NCBI GenBank assembly: GCA_015501055.1
Contig: JADNYV010000035.1
Span: 1 to 64,000 of the forward strand
Direction: 5' to 3'
Length of the DNA stretch: 64,000 bases
Origin: Mucidula mucida
Lineage: Eukaryota; Basidiomycota; Agaricomycetes; Agaricales; Physalacriaceae
Numbering within the stretch: position 1 is the stretch's first letter; each line of letters starts with the position of its first letter. Below are positions 23,073-35,729 of the stretch, piece by piece. Position numbers and translations under genes: made by a program. The notes beneath the pieces are model-generated. The model was not told where the DNA came from, ran no database searches, and was given only the letters and a program-made list of their open reading frames with translations.

Positions 23073-24741
23073 TTACAGTTCAATATTATCTATAACATCT
23101 ATGTTTTCTGGTATTACCGGAGTAGTTTTAGATCCCTCGACGATCCGCCAGGAAATCTTCCATTGCTCCGCCTGGCGTAGCGAGATCGTCGAGTCCGAGA
23201 ATATGTTGGAAAAGCTACGACTGCTTTCAGGCGAAGATGGTACAAATTTCTTGGCCTACAGATTCGTCAGGACCCGTGCGAATTGAAGATAGCTGCGTGT
23301 TTCTTACCGCAATATTGTCAAAGCTCATGAGTCTTCTGAGATCACGGACAGCTTGGGGCGTCGCCGGTTTCCCTTTAGCCACTCTGAGATTTCCCAGTCG
23401 CACGAAGAGTCCATCCATCAGTGTCGCAAAGTCAGAGAAATCCTTCTGGATGAATGAATCACGAGTAGCCTTGAACCTTCTTGCCTTGATAAAGTCGCCC
23501 AAAAATAACTGCATATTGACAATATCTGTGCCGGGTAGAGGAACGAGTTTGCAGAGAACACTGCGAGCATTGACATTTGCGTGGTAGAAATGGTTGGCGT
23601 GCAACTCGTTGATAGCACTGAACTGCCGTCGAAGATGAGAAAACAAGTAGGATGTTAGGAAGAAAACAAACTTACAATACGCTTTGCACAAGTTGTAACA
23701 AACTCTTCGGTAAACAAGCTTTCAGCATGCAAGCGGATCTCATCAGTTGACGAGTCGAGGAGGTCAAGAAAGTCTTGAAGAGTCTGTTCATAGCAATCCT
23801 ATGGTAATCGTTTCAGAAACCACGAGTTACGCCTTTAATCATTGGACTCACCATGATAATGTACAGGTCATCTTCTCGCTGAACCACATCGTAAACCAAG
23901 GCCAGAGCGGAATCTTCCGCGCGAAGGTGTTGAGGACGTTCAGAATCGATGAGTGCATAACAGGCAGCCGGATAAGCGCGTGCGTCAAACACAACCATCC
24001 GCTCCAGAGGATCCTGGCATTGTGTCATGCGCCAAATGAGACTGGGCCTGAGACGCGATGCCCGCGACCAGAAACCGTTTCTATGCCGGCCAGCGCCTCT
24101 ATGACGGCCAGCAACGCACTTCGCGCGATAAAATGCCTCCCACCATTCCTCCCCGACCCGGCGATCATTAGACACGTACGTGCTGATACTGACGCGCTGC
24201 ACGCTAAAGTAAAAGCCATCGTATGTCCCAAGCCCTCGCGCAGTATATACACGGCCATGAGGAAGTATGAAGTACTCTGTTTCGTCGAGGCTCAGCTGTG
24301 GACGGAAGGAAAGCTGCAAGCAGGGTGTCCGGGGAGCTTCGATGGCCGCATAGTGGGAACGAAGAGATAGACGTTTCGCTGTCTCCTGATAACACGTTCT
24401 GCGCAAGGCAGTAGTACTGTAGAAGGAACAGGAGTAGACTCCATGGGAGCTGGATTTTGGAGCTGCACAATCGCAGGTGAGGTGTCCGAATGCGTCGTCA
24501 GGCGCCGTGGTTGTACTGTAGGAGTAGGCAAGGTGTCCGAATGACATGGCTCAGTTGATCGGATTGACGGTGCAGCAGTAATGGTGGGCCAAGTGACGAG
24601 CCGATACCGGTGTTCCCAGATGAAGACGTTCCAGAAAAAGTCGATCACGAAATGTAAGAAGAAGTGGAAGATAGCTCTCGTGGCGATGCCGGCGGCGTGA
24701 TACGCAAGTAAAGCGTTGCCGAAATGAACGGTGGTATTCAT
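23073..24741 (-). CDS. Membrane-anchored protein kinase-like protein A (probable pseudokinase)
   Basis: Minus strand, ATG 24741-24739 to TAA 23075-23073. The N-terminus has one long hydrophobic helix (IFHFFLHFVIDFFWNVFIW), then a low-complexity Pro/Thr/Ser linker. A 47-bp intron (24314-24360) joins RNVYLF to LSFRPQLSLDETEYF. The C-terminal half resembles fungal protein-kinase-like domains. An N-lobe segment ends in DDLYIIM, corresponding to the hinge, followed by DCYEQTLQDFLDLL. The catalytic-loop equivalent is ANHFYHANVNARSVL and the metal-binding DFG equivalent is LFLGDFIKA. The catalytic loop has HAN where active kinases have HRD, so phosphotransfer is doubtful. Later exons join in frame via introns near 23260-23310 to the end DNIEL. 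It is paralogous to the gene at 25197-27531. Confidence 0.6.
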
Positions 24742-25196
24742 GAGGGGGCGTTGATATAAAAGTCGTTAAAAGAGATCAGACAGGTCGGGACTGTGTCGTT
24801 CATCGTCTCTCCAGCCTGTCTTAAGAGCTGGACGGAAAACAAGAGACTAACTTTTTTTGAACAAGGGCAAGTCTGAAAGACCATCGACTTGATTACTTTG
24901 CCAGGAAAACAATAAGGACCTTCTTTTGTTTTCTGTGGGTCCATGGTCTCTGTGGCAGTGTGGTAGACCATTTCTGTTGGACACAATTGCGACAACTGAT
25001 GGAGCGGAAGAGAGAGTATCCGCCTATTCTCACGGTCTTCGTTTGGCAATCGCCGCCACGAACGAGATGCTTCGCTTGGGAAACAGGATATTATAGAGAT
25101 ATAGTACATATGGTGGAGAGTTATTAAATCTATGCTGGTATAAAGCTTCCTATAGGATAACTTTCTGTGGGGGGCGTCAGGTCAGTGACTACGATG

Positions 25197-27531
25197 CTAG
25201 CGCAACGCCAAAAAATTTAGCTTGGAAAGATATTCGCTGTCGACTGTAGCCTTGAAGACCTCTGTCTCCATCTGGAACATTTTATAAGATGCACCATCGT
25301 AACTGGAAGGCCTCACTCACATGTATCAATGTCACTAAAGTCCTTTTCAGCGATGCCACCAGAGACTTCTCGACCTCGACTTTGTGTAGGACAGAGAATT
25401 TCCATGAGATAAAAGAAATCAGGTGAAGCAAAGCCCGGTAATCGTTCTTCATCAGTTGCGCTTCCTTGGTTGGACCCGGATTGTGAACGGCATCGAAGAA
25501 ATCTCCTAGATAGAAATTGTAGGTGTTCATTTCAGAGAATTTGTAGAGGATGTTGCTGGAAGCCAAGTTTCTGTGGAAGATCTTCAAGGAGTGCATCTCA
25601 TGCACGCCGATCCACTTGATCACTGTCAATACATGAAGGGAGAGGAAGCGTTTAAAACTCACGATATCCGTTACGCAGTTGAGCACGAACGTGGCCCAGC
25701 GATCCGAGGGTAATGTCTGAAGGCTTTCTAGGAGCTGATGTAGCGTGCCATGGTAATGATCCTGATCAAAATTCAGTATACGTTTTAGATATTCGCGTTT
25801 ACACTCACCGTGACAACACAAATATCGCTTCCTGCCTGAACGACATCCCGAATACGAACAATTGCCGAGTTTGTTTCACACTGACACTGCTGATCCATAA
25901 TCGCGTAAGTAGCATCCAAGCTATGCTCGTCAAGTATGAGCGTCGGTTCCGGTATCGGCGAATCGGCACTCCACGCTATAGTCTTAAGCTTATACTCGTT
26001 GCCTCGTATCCGGTGCACAGAGCACAGTTCTGGTGTTGTAGTGCCGACATAAATTCTGGATGCGGAATACATTGTTCCATGCATGAGGGGGATTGCGTCA
26101 TCTGGGTAGAACACTGCAGACCAGCCGGCGCCTGGGAATTGGAGGGACTCAATAGAGCGGCTTGAACTCGAGTTGGTATCCATGGGTTCTAGTTCGTGGG
26201 TTGAAGTCTGCTTGAGTGCTAGCGAGTCGCGAGATTCGGTCGTCTCAGTATCGCCATCCCCTGGCAGTGGTACCTCCCTCGCCTTTCCTTTATCAACGAC
26301 CAACGGTCTAGTGTTCGATAAAGGAGGCGGAGCTAAGGTCGGACTGAGTTCCGCGTCACTTCTCTTCCGCTTTACTGGACGAGATAAGAAAGGCGGGCGG
26401 GAAAGGGCAGTCCCTCGACGTCGTGGATTCTTTGGAGGAATCGGAGGAGGCTGTTCGATAGCCTGAGATTCCGCTATATGCGGCGGTTCCAAGGTGGGAA
26501 AGGGAATCGAGTTCTGGTCTGATGTTGAAGAGGCTGGGAGAAGGGATTCTTTGTGTAGAGAGGTCGCATGGTCGTTGGTAGTGGGCGTTGGATGCGAAGA
26601 TACAGGTAGAGCCGAAATCTGATTCGAAGGCAAAGCAGGCAAGACTCTTTCCGAGGGTGGGAGAGGTACATTCTGTGCTCCCTGGCTTGTGAACAGTCGT
26701 GGATCTGTAAGCGGACAGTTTATGAACACCTTTACAATGATAGACGGTTTTGGAAGACTTACGTGCTTCTGAAAGATTGATTCTCTCTCCACTGTCAATC
26801 GTCACTGGGAATTCTTCTGCATCCGATGCAGAATCTTCGTCGGGTATCTCGCCGATTGATTCTTGGTCTGGCTCCTCGTCACCAATGTCGACCTGCTGAC
26901 CACTAGTCAAATTGGCGGGGTCATTCGGTGGTTCTTCCAAGACAGATGTCGACCTATTTACAGACCCAGTAACCAGAATAAGCGGTACATCTCTAGCTCG
27001 AGGCGAGTCAACCAGAGTGCGTCCATGAGAAATCGAGGTGGACGGTGACTGCGACCGTGTCGTGCGAACAGTCAGTCGGTCGATTGCACGAGTCTGAGGG
27101 AGTAGAGGCGCAGAGATGGATTTGCGGGCGTCATTATAATGTCGTCTGAAGTCGTGGCTTCCAGAGGTCGATGCGTCTTCGCTAGGCGTATACAACCTTG
27201 GTGGCTCGGAGGCATTCGACTCGGGGGGTAGTAACGACTCGAGTGAAGACGAGGACAGTGGGTCAGCGTCAAAGCTTCCGGGAATGGTAAGCGTAGTGTT
27301 AGTTTCACGAGTAGCATTTATTGAGGATGAAACATTCGCCGTGGTGGGGGAATTGAGGCGCGTGCGTTCAGCCGAGATTATATCCCGAGATGGGATTCGT
27401 TCAAAGATGAAGCGTGCCGTATCGGTGTTTCTGGCGATGTCTTCGGCTGTAAGGCAGAGGCGCCATACGGAGAAGGCGACTGTGGCGAGGATGAGCCAAA
27501 GGTCGCAAGTCGTTAGCGTTATGGAGATCAT
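25197..27531 (-). CDS. Membrane-anchored protein kinase-like protein B (probable pseudokinase)
   Basis: Minus strand, ATG 27531-27529 to TAG 25199-25197. One N-terminal transmembrane helix (LWLILATVAFSVWRLCL) precedes about 450 residues rich in Ser, Pro, Thr and acidic residues, probably disordered. The C-terminal kinase-like domain has RIRDVVQAGSDICVVT at the hinge position, then DHYHGTLHQLLESL. The catalytic loop is KIFHRNLASSNILYKF and the metal-binding segment FYLGDFFDA. The catalytic Asp of HRD is Asn here (HRN), as expected for a pseudokinase. Introns near 26700-26760, 25770-25810 and 25270-25320 (gtgagt..ccag) restore one frame; the last exon ends LSKLNFLALR. The domain layout matches gene A next door, so the two are tandem duplicates. 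Confidence 0.62.
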
Positions 27532-29308
27532 GGTTTCGGGCGTGAAAGTCGTAAGAGCGGAGGAGATAATGTGGGTGCTTGTCCATTGTAGGTGTCGAGT
27601 CCCATCCTTATAACTGATGAGAGAACAAGAACAGGTGCTTTTGTTTTATGGAGAACAACAAGAAGGACGTAAGCCGGGGTGTTGTTCTCTGTATATCGTA
27701 CTGGTTATTGTGTACTGGTGTCTGTTGTACGGATGTCTCCTTCCTGCGACACTGTGAGCTAAAAGTCCTGAGCTTCTAAGAAAAAAAGAAAAGTGATTGA
27801 GCGTTGGGAGAAAAGGAGCGTCAAATCGTGGGAATCTTTGCTGCCGGGAGTCGGCATCATGTACAACTTTGACACCTCCCGCCAGCCTCCCGCTCGCAGC
27901 TGGCTTAAGTACCTCGTTTTGTGCGTGCTCACAGGCTGATACCTGGTCACGGTGATAGGCTAACTTCTACACGCAGCGTCGCCCGCGCTTCGTTGAACCT
28001 TTTTTGGCACCGAAACTGACGAGCTGCTTGACATGCCAGCCATGATTTAGATGACAAATGCCGCATCTGAGCAGGACTCGGACGCGTTGTGGTCAAAGGG
28101 TTTTCTAAAAACGTCTGAATGACCATCAGATACTTACGTTCCCGAAGTGCTCTGCTGATAATCATTTGCGATTTCCAACACAGCAACACAAAACTACAAG
28201 GCCAAACCTGGACCTGCCCAGCAGTAATTGCAGAATTGCCGAGGCCTCTCCAGGACCAGGCCGCGGGGAATCTCAATGCCCGGAATCGGCAGCTTCATCG
28301 CATTGCCGAAGGAACCGACCCCGTGTCTCAAATTGGCAATCACCGCCCAAACATGATCGGGGGGTTGCGAGTGCCGCTTGTGATGAACTATCTGCCATCT
28401 GGTCGTCTTTGTTGCACGGAGAGTAAGGCTGTATCCGTGGCACTGAAACGCTCTAATCAACCTATATACAGCCTTTGATTCCACCGCTCCAAGTCTAGGC
28501 CGATGCGCCTCAGATTGAAGGTGCTCAGACGGGTTGATTAATGCGTGTTAATCGTCATTTAGACTCTTGTAATGTAGATGTTGATGGTCAAAGATATTGA
28601 GAGCCTCGATGTTTACTAGAGAGAGTATGTTTATCGCACGAGTTGGAGCCACCACCTTCCTTTCTTCCAAGATTTTGGGTCCCGTTACTCCTCCTTCCCA
28701 CCTTGCTCCACGGTACGCATGTTATCAGAGCCTCTATCTACCTCAGGCTCAGTCCAAGTCTGCATCAATTATCCGATGGATTTCCGGCACCCATGATCAA
28801 CAAATCTGCTCTTGTTCCTGTGGCACCGTTTACGGCTTCTTGGCAGTATTCAGAGCAGACGCGCTAGCATCTTTCCTTCTCTCCGAATCGCATGCTACTG
28901 CTCTCACACCGAGCTGGCCCTTTGTGTGAAGCAATGTACACTCCCAATGTACATTGTATCCGCGTTATTTACAGTCGTCATGGAGCACAGCCTTCCGAAT
29001 TGGAACTAGCCTAGAGATGTACATACAAATGAAGCGTATGCCACTACTGCGGAATACTGCAAGCTTGCTGAATCAGACAGTTTGCTGCTCCTGGTCCGTC
29101 AATCAGCTTAATTGAGAGGTATGTTGGGTGCTGACGTGATGAGTGAGTATTTGCTTACGTGAGGAGATTTAGCCCCGTTCGGAATCGGACAATGGTACGA
29201 CAATTGTCCTTAGAGCGTCATTGTCTCCTCTTACAAACTTCCATCCGACGTCGACTGACTCGCTGCTCATCGTCCGCGACGACGACGAGCGTATATTCTC
29301 CGCGCAAA
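27532..29308. other. Intergenic, nothing recognised
   Basis: About 1.8 kb between divergent genes. I find no coding sequence with a recognisable family and no element ends. Confidence 0.4.
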
Positions 29309-32085
29309 ATGCCCCGCGTTCCCTCGATATCACCGGCCACTGGCCAGGCGACCACCTCATCATACATTCATACAACGGACTGCAACTTTGTCGACAACGC
29401 TGGGCGGACATTGCTGCTGCGCGGCGTCAACTTATCCGGCTCGTCCAAGGCTCCTGTAGATAAGCCTTCGTATGTGCTAGACGGGCTCTGGGACGAGGCC
29501 GAACGCGGCGGGGAGAGCTTCATTAACCGCCCACTCAATCTGGACGATGGCACTGCCGACGTCCACCTGGCTCGCCTACGCGGCTGGGGATTCAATATGT
29601 TACGATTTCCCGTTACCTGGGAGGCTCTTGAGCACGAAGGCCCGTGAGTGAGCTTGTTGGCACGCCCGCGCCACGCGTCTGACGGTAGTGTAGGGGAATC
29701 TTTGACGACGAATTCATGGACTATACAATACGAGTTTTACGACGCTGTAAGGACTTTGGCTTCAAAGTCTACATGGACCCTCACCAAGATATCGTGAGCC
29801 CTTTACGTTCCCTATCAATCTATCCAAAATTCATGCAATTATTCAGTGGTCCCGCTTTTCTGGAGGTTCTGGCGCGCCATTCTGGACACTGGCAGCCTGC
29901 GGTATTGAACCACGGAATTTCACCGCAACCCAAGCAGCTATCATCCACGCTGAATATCCTGCCGCGCACGCCCCCGACCCTGGCTCCCTCCCCGCCATGA
30001 TCTGGTCGACAAACTACGGCCGTCTCCTTTCCCAGACCATCTTCACATTATTCTTCGCCGGCAGAGATTTCGCCCCAAAATGTATCATTGATGGCAAAAA
30101 TATCCAAGACTATCTGCAGGAACATTAATTGAAGCCATGGGGCTCATGGCAGATCGCATCCGGGATGCAGGAGATCTCTCGATGACTGTGTTATTGGGTG
30201 GGACAGCATGAATGAGCCTTTCGAGGGTTTTTGCGGCTGGGAGGACCTCAACGTTTCTCCGACAACCCAAGGCTCTACCCTCCGTAAAGGCACGCACCCT
30301 TCACCAGCTCAATCACTGCGTCTCGGCATGGGACAGGCGCAAACCGGTCGACAACTTTACATTCGGTGCTTTTGGACCTTCACGCAATGGCAGCGTCACT
30401 ATCGATCCAAAGGGTCACAAAATGTGGTCAGATCCCGACACAGAACCGGATCGCGTCCATCCAAAGTGGGGGTGGACCCGCGACCCGGGTTGGGAGCTTG
30501 GCACGTGTATATGGGCGCAGCATGGCGTCTGGGACATCCATCCGGTTATGTGCTACTACCAGACTATTTCCGATATTTGCCATCGACGAGGGGAGGAGGG
30601 GCGGACGAGCCACCTCTCGAACTGGAATTCATTGGGGAGTACTGGAAGCCTCACTGGGAGGCGTTCGCTGCTCGTATCAGGCAGTCTCATCCAGAGGCGA
30701 TCATGTTCATTCAGCCTCCAGTGTTCGCGATGCCTCCTGCCATAGACGAGGACCAGCTTAAAGGACGTGCGGCGTTCTCTGGGCATTACTATGATGGCCT
30801 TACTCTCGTGACGCGCCACTGGAATTGGTTTAACGCTGACGCCCTTGGCTTGCTGCGCGGAAAATATTCATCGCCTTTACAAGCGGTGAAGATCGGCGAG
30901 GGTGCGATTCGGAAATCACTGCAAGAGCAGCTTGGCGTACTCAAGGGTGACGCGCTTATTCTTGGCCAATATCCGACCATCATCGGGGAGATAGGCACTC
31001 CATTCGATATGGACGACAAACGCAGTTACGGTTGGACGGACAAGGGCAAGTACAAGGGCGACTACAGCCGGCAGGAGAAGGCGCTCGACGCGAGTTTAAA
31101 CGCTGCTGATGGGCCCAACGCGATCAACTATACGGTTTGGACGTATTGCCCTGACCATTGTCATGATTGGGGTGACGGTTGGAACATGGAAGACCTCAGT
31201 TTGTGGAGCTCGGACGATCTGGGCGTACGGAAGGGTTTGGGACCTGGGAAAGATATAGATGGGGAGGACTATGGTGACTATCGTCTTGCTGGCGAGTCAC
31301 AGGCTGGGCTACTCAAGAGAAAGGAAAGCTTTAATATACGAGCAGCGTATGCGGCGTCGACCTTCTCGCTTGCAACGTTAGGGATGGGCGATGCGGTGAG
31401 CTTTGATGAGCTGAGGATGGCGCAGAGGATGGAGTTGGATATGATGCGCTGGCGAGATAATCCGTTCCATTTCCTTACGGAAGGTGCACGGGCACCGCGT
31501 GCTTTCAACCGGCCGTACCCTTCCAAACTCGTCGGACGCTCGGTGGATATCACTTTTGACATAAAAAAAGCGTATTTCAAGCTTGTGGTACAAGTCACGC
31601 CAGAGGATGCGCTAAAAGCAGGAGGCGTCGACGAGGAGAACCCTGGTACGGAGATCTTCGTTCCACTAGTTCACTACGCACATCCTCGGTTTTTGTCGGA
31701 GACCAATCAAACGGCATCCACTGCCACACAGGAGCCGCCCTCTCGAGCACCGTCGACGACAAATTTGGCGACTTTAGCGGAGTCTTCTTCTCGATCGAGT
31801 TCGAGCTCCCAGACGGTGACGATGGCGGCGGACATCAGGTCTGCGCTAGCAGAGAAAAACTTGGTCGACGTGGATGTGACTACGAGTGTGGGGGCATGGA
31901 GTATAGAGGGTCAGACGTTGCGGTGGTGGTACGATGTGCCACAGGAGGGCGAGGAGCCGCGGGAGTACACGATCGAGATTCGTCGGAAGGCAGGTGTGAT
32001 TAAATCGATGTACGAGCAGGAGGAGTCCTCGTCGTGGTCATGGTTCGAGCACGTCTGTCCGTCCGAGTCGTGTTCCATCATGTGA
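29309..32085 (+). pseudogene. GH5 glucosylceramidase/steryl-glucosidase-like gene, frameshifted
   Basis: The translated exons match the fungal GH5 group that includes EGCrP glucosylceramidase and steryl-beta-glucosidase enzymes: FVDNAGRTLLLRGVNLSGSS at the N-terminus, MDPHQDI at the end of an exon, [15 protein letters not shown] after an intron, GWDSMNEPFEGF with the acid/base Glu of NEP near 30210, and IGEIGTPFDM with the nucleophile Glu near 30990. The family cleaves glucose from sphingolipids or sterols. From about 30550 to TGA 32083-32085 one frame is open, including YTVWTYCPDHCHDWGDGWN and a C-terminal beta-sandwich region. Upstream, coding similarity jumps frame near 30127, 30178, 30347 and 30545. 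The last two compensate for each other across about 65 residues. Four single-base breaks mean either a young pseudogene or consensus errors. The start is uncertain; ATG 29309 is plausible. Confidence 0.8.
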
Positions 32086-32824
32086 TATGTTGTTTTTGTT
32101 TATCGTTTTTCTTATCCACATCTAATCGTCTTTTTCAACTCATGGGACATTGTATAGTCGTAATACCATTAAAGTACTTGTAGAGTTACTCTACCCATGC
32201 ACGTGTATTCTTATCATTCACATCGTTTGTCTTACGCATTGTTTTTTCTCGTTCATGTTCATGTTATATGTTTTTCGGAACGATATATGCATCTCATCGT
32301 CGACAGAGGAAACGGGATGTATGATATGTTTTTTGGTACTGCTTGAAGTTCTAGTTAGAGAATGCCGATTAGAGACGTAGTGCGTCACTTGGACCACCTC
32401 CTTGTAGGGTCTGAAATGTAAGAACTTCAAGAAGTAATACTAATAGCCTCGTCCAATGGAAATTTGTGTTGCCCCGGGCCAAGGCTTGAGAACCTTGCCG
32501 TCGGCCTCTCACACCGCCGGTCTCGAGTGCGGGAGTGCGAAAATGCGCCACACATTGTGATTTGAGTCTGCCAGTGCTTAAAGTCCAATTTTCAGCTTTA
32601 CTTGTGTCCATTATGTGAAGAGCGTTGGAATTATGCTTTACCAGATGCATACTGGCATGTAATTCTGTACGTGAAAGACAGTTGAGCAGTGGGAGGTAAG
32701 CCGTAAATTCTCGGTATACTATGAACAGGAAAAGTGTGTATGCTGGTACAGGTGGCGGCACTCTGCCGCGACGTGCCGGTTAGAGTTTGGCTTGCCGCTG
32801 CATATCAAACATCATTTGGCTGTA

Positions 32825-33077
32825 AGGTAGGGTTCAGACGCAAACGGGGACATCATGTGATCGGCATCTGCCAGAGCCAGAAATCATTGTAAAACTAACA
32901 CAAATTCTTTGGGTGCCGTTAGCCACCAAATCTCACCGAGGGATCCTTGGTGTGTACACAAACTTGGATCCGTCGATGAGCGCTTGGGTCCCCGGTCGCG
33001 TTCCAAATTTACAATAGATTTTGATTGAATTTTGGGCAGTTTCACGCGATGTCCCCGCTTGCGTCTGAACCCTACCT
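32825..33077. mobile_element. MITE with TA target duplication
   Basis: A 253-bp element with imperfect terminal inverted repeats of about 32 bp (AGGTAGGGTTCAGACGCAA at the left; its reverse complement at the right end), flanked by TA on both sides (32823-32824 and 33078-33079). There is no coding capacity. The TA duplication points to Tc1/mariner-type mobilisation. Confidence 0.75.
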
Positions 33078-33475
33078 TATCAGGGCTTGCATCTTGCCTT
33101 CCAAATCCATATGTCCTAACTGTCAGACGTTCTCGAAACCATGAGAGAACCCTTTTTTGAAAATCTGGAGGACCCGGACGCTGGACGAAAACGGTACAAT
33201 CTGGAGCCTCATCGCCTCCTCTCATGATGTACGCGTCGCACTCTGCCGAAAATACAACTCGTTATTTGACGAAACAACACTGTCCTCCTGATCTTCGATG
33301 TGCATGGGAGTTTGCGGGAAAGCGGCAAAGTTGCCGCAAACTGGCATTGTGTAATAACAGCATTTCGTCCATTTAGCCACCGTTTGCTGACCGCTCCGTC
33401 TTGTTTTGTTGAGACAATTGCGCAATTAGCTATGATTGTTAAGATGCATGATGATGATCTACTTCCGCCCGCCCA

Positions 33476-33483
33476 TATATAAA
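33476..33483 (+). promoter_or_regulatory. TATA box of AKR3
   Basis: TATATAAA, 42 bp upstream of ATG 33518. Confidence 0.55.
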
Positions 33484-33517
33484 GCCAGAGTCATTCTCCA
33501 ATTTCCATACTACTACC

Positions 33518-35034
33518 ATGTCTTTCGTCGATATCACCAAGACTCTTAAGCTGAACACTGGCGCAGAGATTCCCCAGATTGGTGAGATGATAGCGCTCGT
33601 ATGTCTCGCGTCTACGTTTCTCACACGACTGTTGCAGGACTCGGCGGATTTTCTGGATTCACTCCAAAGGAACAATTCGATGCTCGCAACTGGATGCTGA
33701 CTGGTCTGAAGGTGTCTCGAATTTCTCTTCGATTTGGCGTCGGTGAAGCTCACGCAACCTACTACAGGCCGGCTACAGGCATATCGATACCGCCGTAATC
33801 TACGGTTAGTTCTCATGCTTTCTTCCTGTCAGACTTGAGCTCACTCATTCGCAGGAACGGAGGCTTCCACGGGAGATGCTATACGCAAATCGGGCATACC
33901 CCGAAGTGAAATATTCGTGACGAGCAAGCTCCCGTACGTGCGGTATCATCATGCGGATTGCGTTTCGACCGAGTATTCTCAGGTGGAATGGACACGGCCG
34001 CGTTAAGGAAGTCTTCGAGAAAAGCCTCAAGGATCTAGACATAGATTACATCGATATGGTAATTTTCTCTTCTGTCATGACTACCAGTGACTCAATGTGT
34101 TTCTCGTAGTATCTCATGCACTGGCCGAATGCCGTTGTGTATCAAGGTGCAGTTGCCATTCGTCATCGTACAGCGTCAAATCGAACACGAACTTTGTCAT
34201 AGAGGGTAATAATTTCCCTACCAATCCCGACGGAACAACGCCTGTACTGGATGATGTTAGCTTCAACGATATCTGGGCAGATATCGAAAAGCTATTGGAG
34301 ACGGGGAAGGTCAAAGCGATTGGTGTCAGCAACTTTTCCATCAAAACGTGAAGTCCAACCGCTGTCCGAGTTCTAGCCTTACTGACCTTGTCGCTTCAGT
34401 TTGAGCAAATTGCTGGAAACGGCCAAAGTCGTCCCGGCTGTCAACCAAGTCGAGTAAGTGGTGCAAGATTTACGTGTGAACCGTTACTAATGCCGCTGGT
34501 TGGATAGGCTCCATCCATATCGCGTACAGGATGAACTGTCCAGTTTTGTAAGAGCAAGGGCATTGTCGTGGAGGCCTACACTCCCTCTGGTACGCTCTCT
34601 CCTTCTATCTTGTTTGATTCTAGGCCTTACGCAGTGGTCGGTCCAGGTCGGTTGAGGTACGTGTAATGTGTGTTCAGGCAAAAGGACTACTCTGGTCCAT
34701 ATCAACGAACGTGCCTAGGCGGGCCCAACATTACACCATAGGTTAGGTCCAACAACCGGCCAAATATCCACCATCCTTGCGTGGCACATCGCGCGCGGCA
34801 TCGTCATACTTCCCGGAAGCAGCAATGCTGAAAGGCAGAAGGAAAATCTGAAGGTAGTTTCTTTGCGTGTAACATACCTCAAGGCGGCTACTAAGATGAT
34901 TTTAGCTTCCAATTATCTCAGAGGAAGACGTTAAGAAAATCAACGCCCTCGACCGTTTTGAGAGCCAGATTTATAAGCCATATGTAATCAATGGCACCCT
35001 CTGGGGGTGGCCACTCGAGCGCTATGGATGGTGA
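33518..35034 (+). pseudogene. Aldo-keto reductase AKR3, degenerate
   Basis: AKR paralogue closest to AKR4, from MSFVDITKTLKLNTGAEIP to the end WGWPLERYGW and TGA 35032-35034. Asp/Tyr (YRHIDTAVIY), Lys (EIFVTSKLP) and His (YLMHWPNAVVYQG) are present in early exons. In the LHPYRVQ exon (about 34506-34595) a base is missing relative to AKR4, so the segment before the YTPSG equivalent reads out of frame. The next exon (34650-34860) has lost most of the RDAVRKDPLI segment and is rearranged, resuming only at ILAWHIARGIVILPGSSNAE. The first half may still be transcribed, since its TATA box is intact. Non-functional as an AKR. Confidence 0.8.
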
Positions 35035-35729
35035 TTTTGAATATGGTGACCGAACGATACTTTGTGTATGTACTGATTTGTCGTAGAGTAGAAACGGACA
35101 CTTTTGAATACGATTATGGGATTCCATTTCGCTTGCAGCGTGCAGTTCGGGTGGCAGGCCACTTAGACGAACAGTTTGGTTCTCGCCAAACGTGCCCGGG
35201 CAGCGGATGCGCCCTTGCAATGTGAGGGATCGCTGGGGTGAGTTTGGCGCAGAGGATCGAGTAACGAGTTAATCCTTTCCCTTAGACTGAGAGTACACGT
35301 ACAACCACGCGCTTTCAACTAAACCCTCGCTCATTGTCGGAGACTAACGAAACCGCAGTTACTTCCGAAGAGGAGTCGCCTTCTGGGCGCGCGGTAGTAC
35401 TCCTCGTTGTGTATGTACGTCTAATAGTTTGATGTGAGATTGTGAGACATTTCATCTCAGCGTATCGCCGGGATAAAATGCCTACTCAAATTTTGCACGT
35501 CAAGCCGGCAATGTCGGCGTACTCGACGCTGCCTGGGAATTGGTATACAGAATACAGTGCGTTTCCCATTTGGGGCGGGAAATTCCATGCTGACAATCGG
35601 TCTTATGCATACAGACAATTGATTGTTAAGACGCATGTTTTACTACTGTCATCAGTTTTCGTTCTGGAATTCCGGCATGCAGCCTTCTATAAAGGCGCTC
35701 ATATTGTTCTCTGGAATTTGCATACTCTC
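35035..35729. other. Intergenic, AKR4 promoter
   Basis: About 700 bp without a recognisable gene; TATA box of AKR4 at 35688-35693. Confidence 0.45.
35688..35693 (+). promoter_or_regulatory. TATA box of AKR4
   Basis: TATAAA in ttctataaaggc, 42 bp upstream of ATG 35730. Confidence 0.55.

Larger units (their letters stand above)
32086..33517. other. Intergenic region with a MITE and the AKR3 promoter
   Basis: About 1.4 kb without a recognisable gene. It holds the inverted-repeat element at 32825-33077 and a TATA box at 33476-33483. Confidence 0.5.

Noticed and set aside
24738..25109. 123-codon minus-strand frame upstream of kinase-like gene A
   Set aside because: No recognisable domain; could be a 5' leader. 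Composition and splice signals do not support a gene.
28194..28484. Overlapping frames on both strands in the 27.5-29.3 kb gap
   Set aside because: Short, mutually overlapping and without similarity to a known family.
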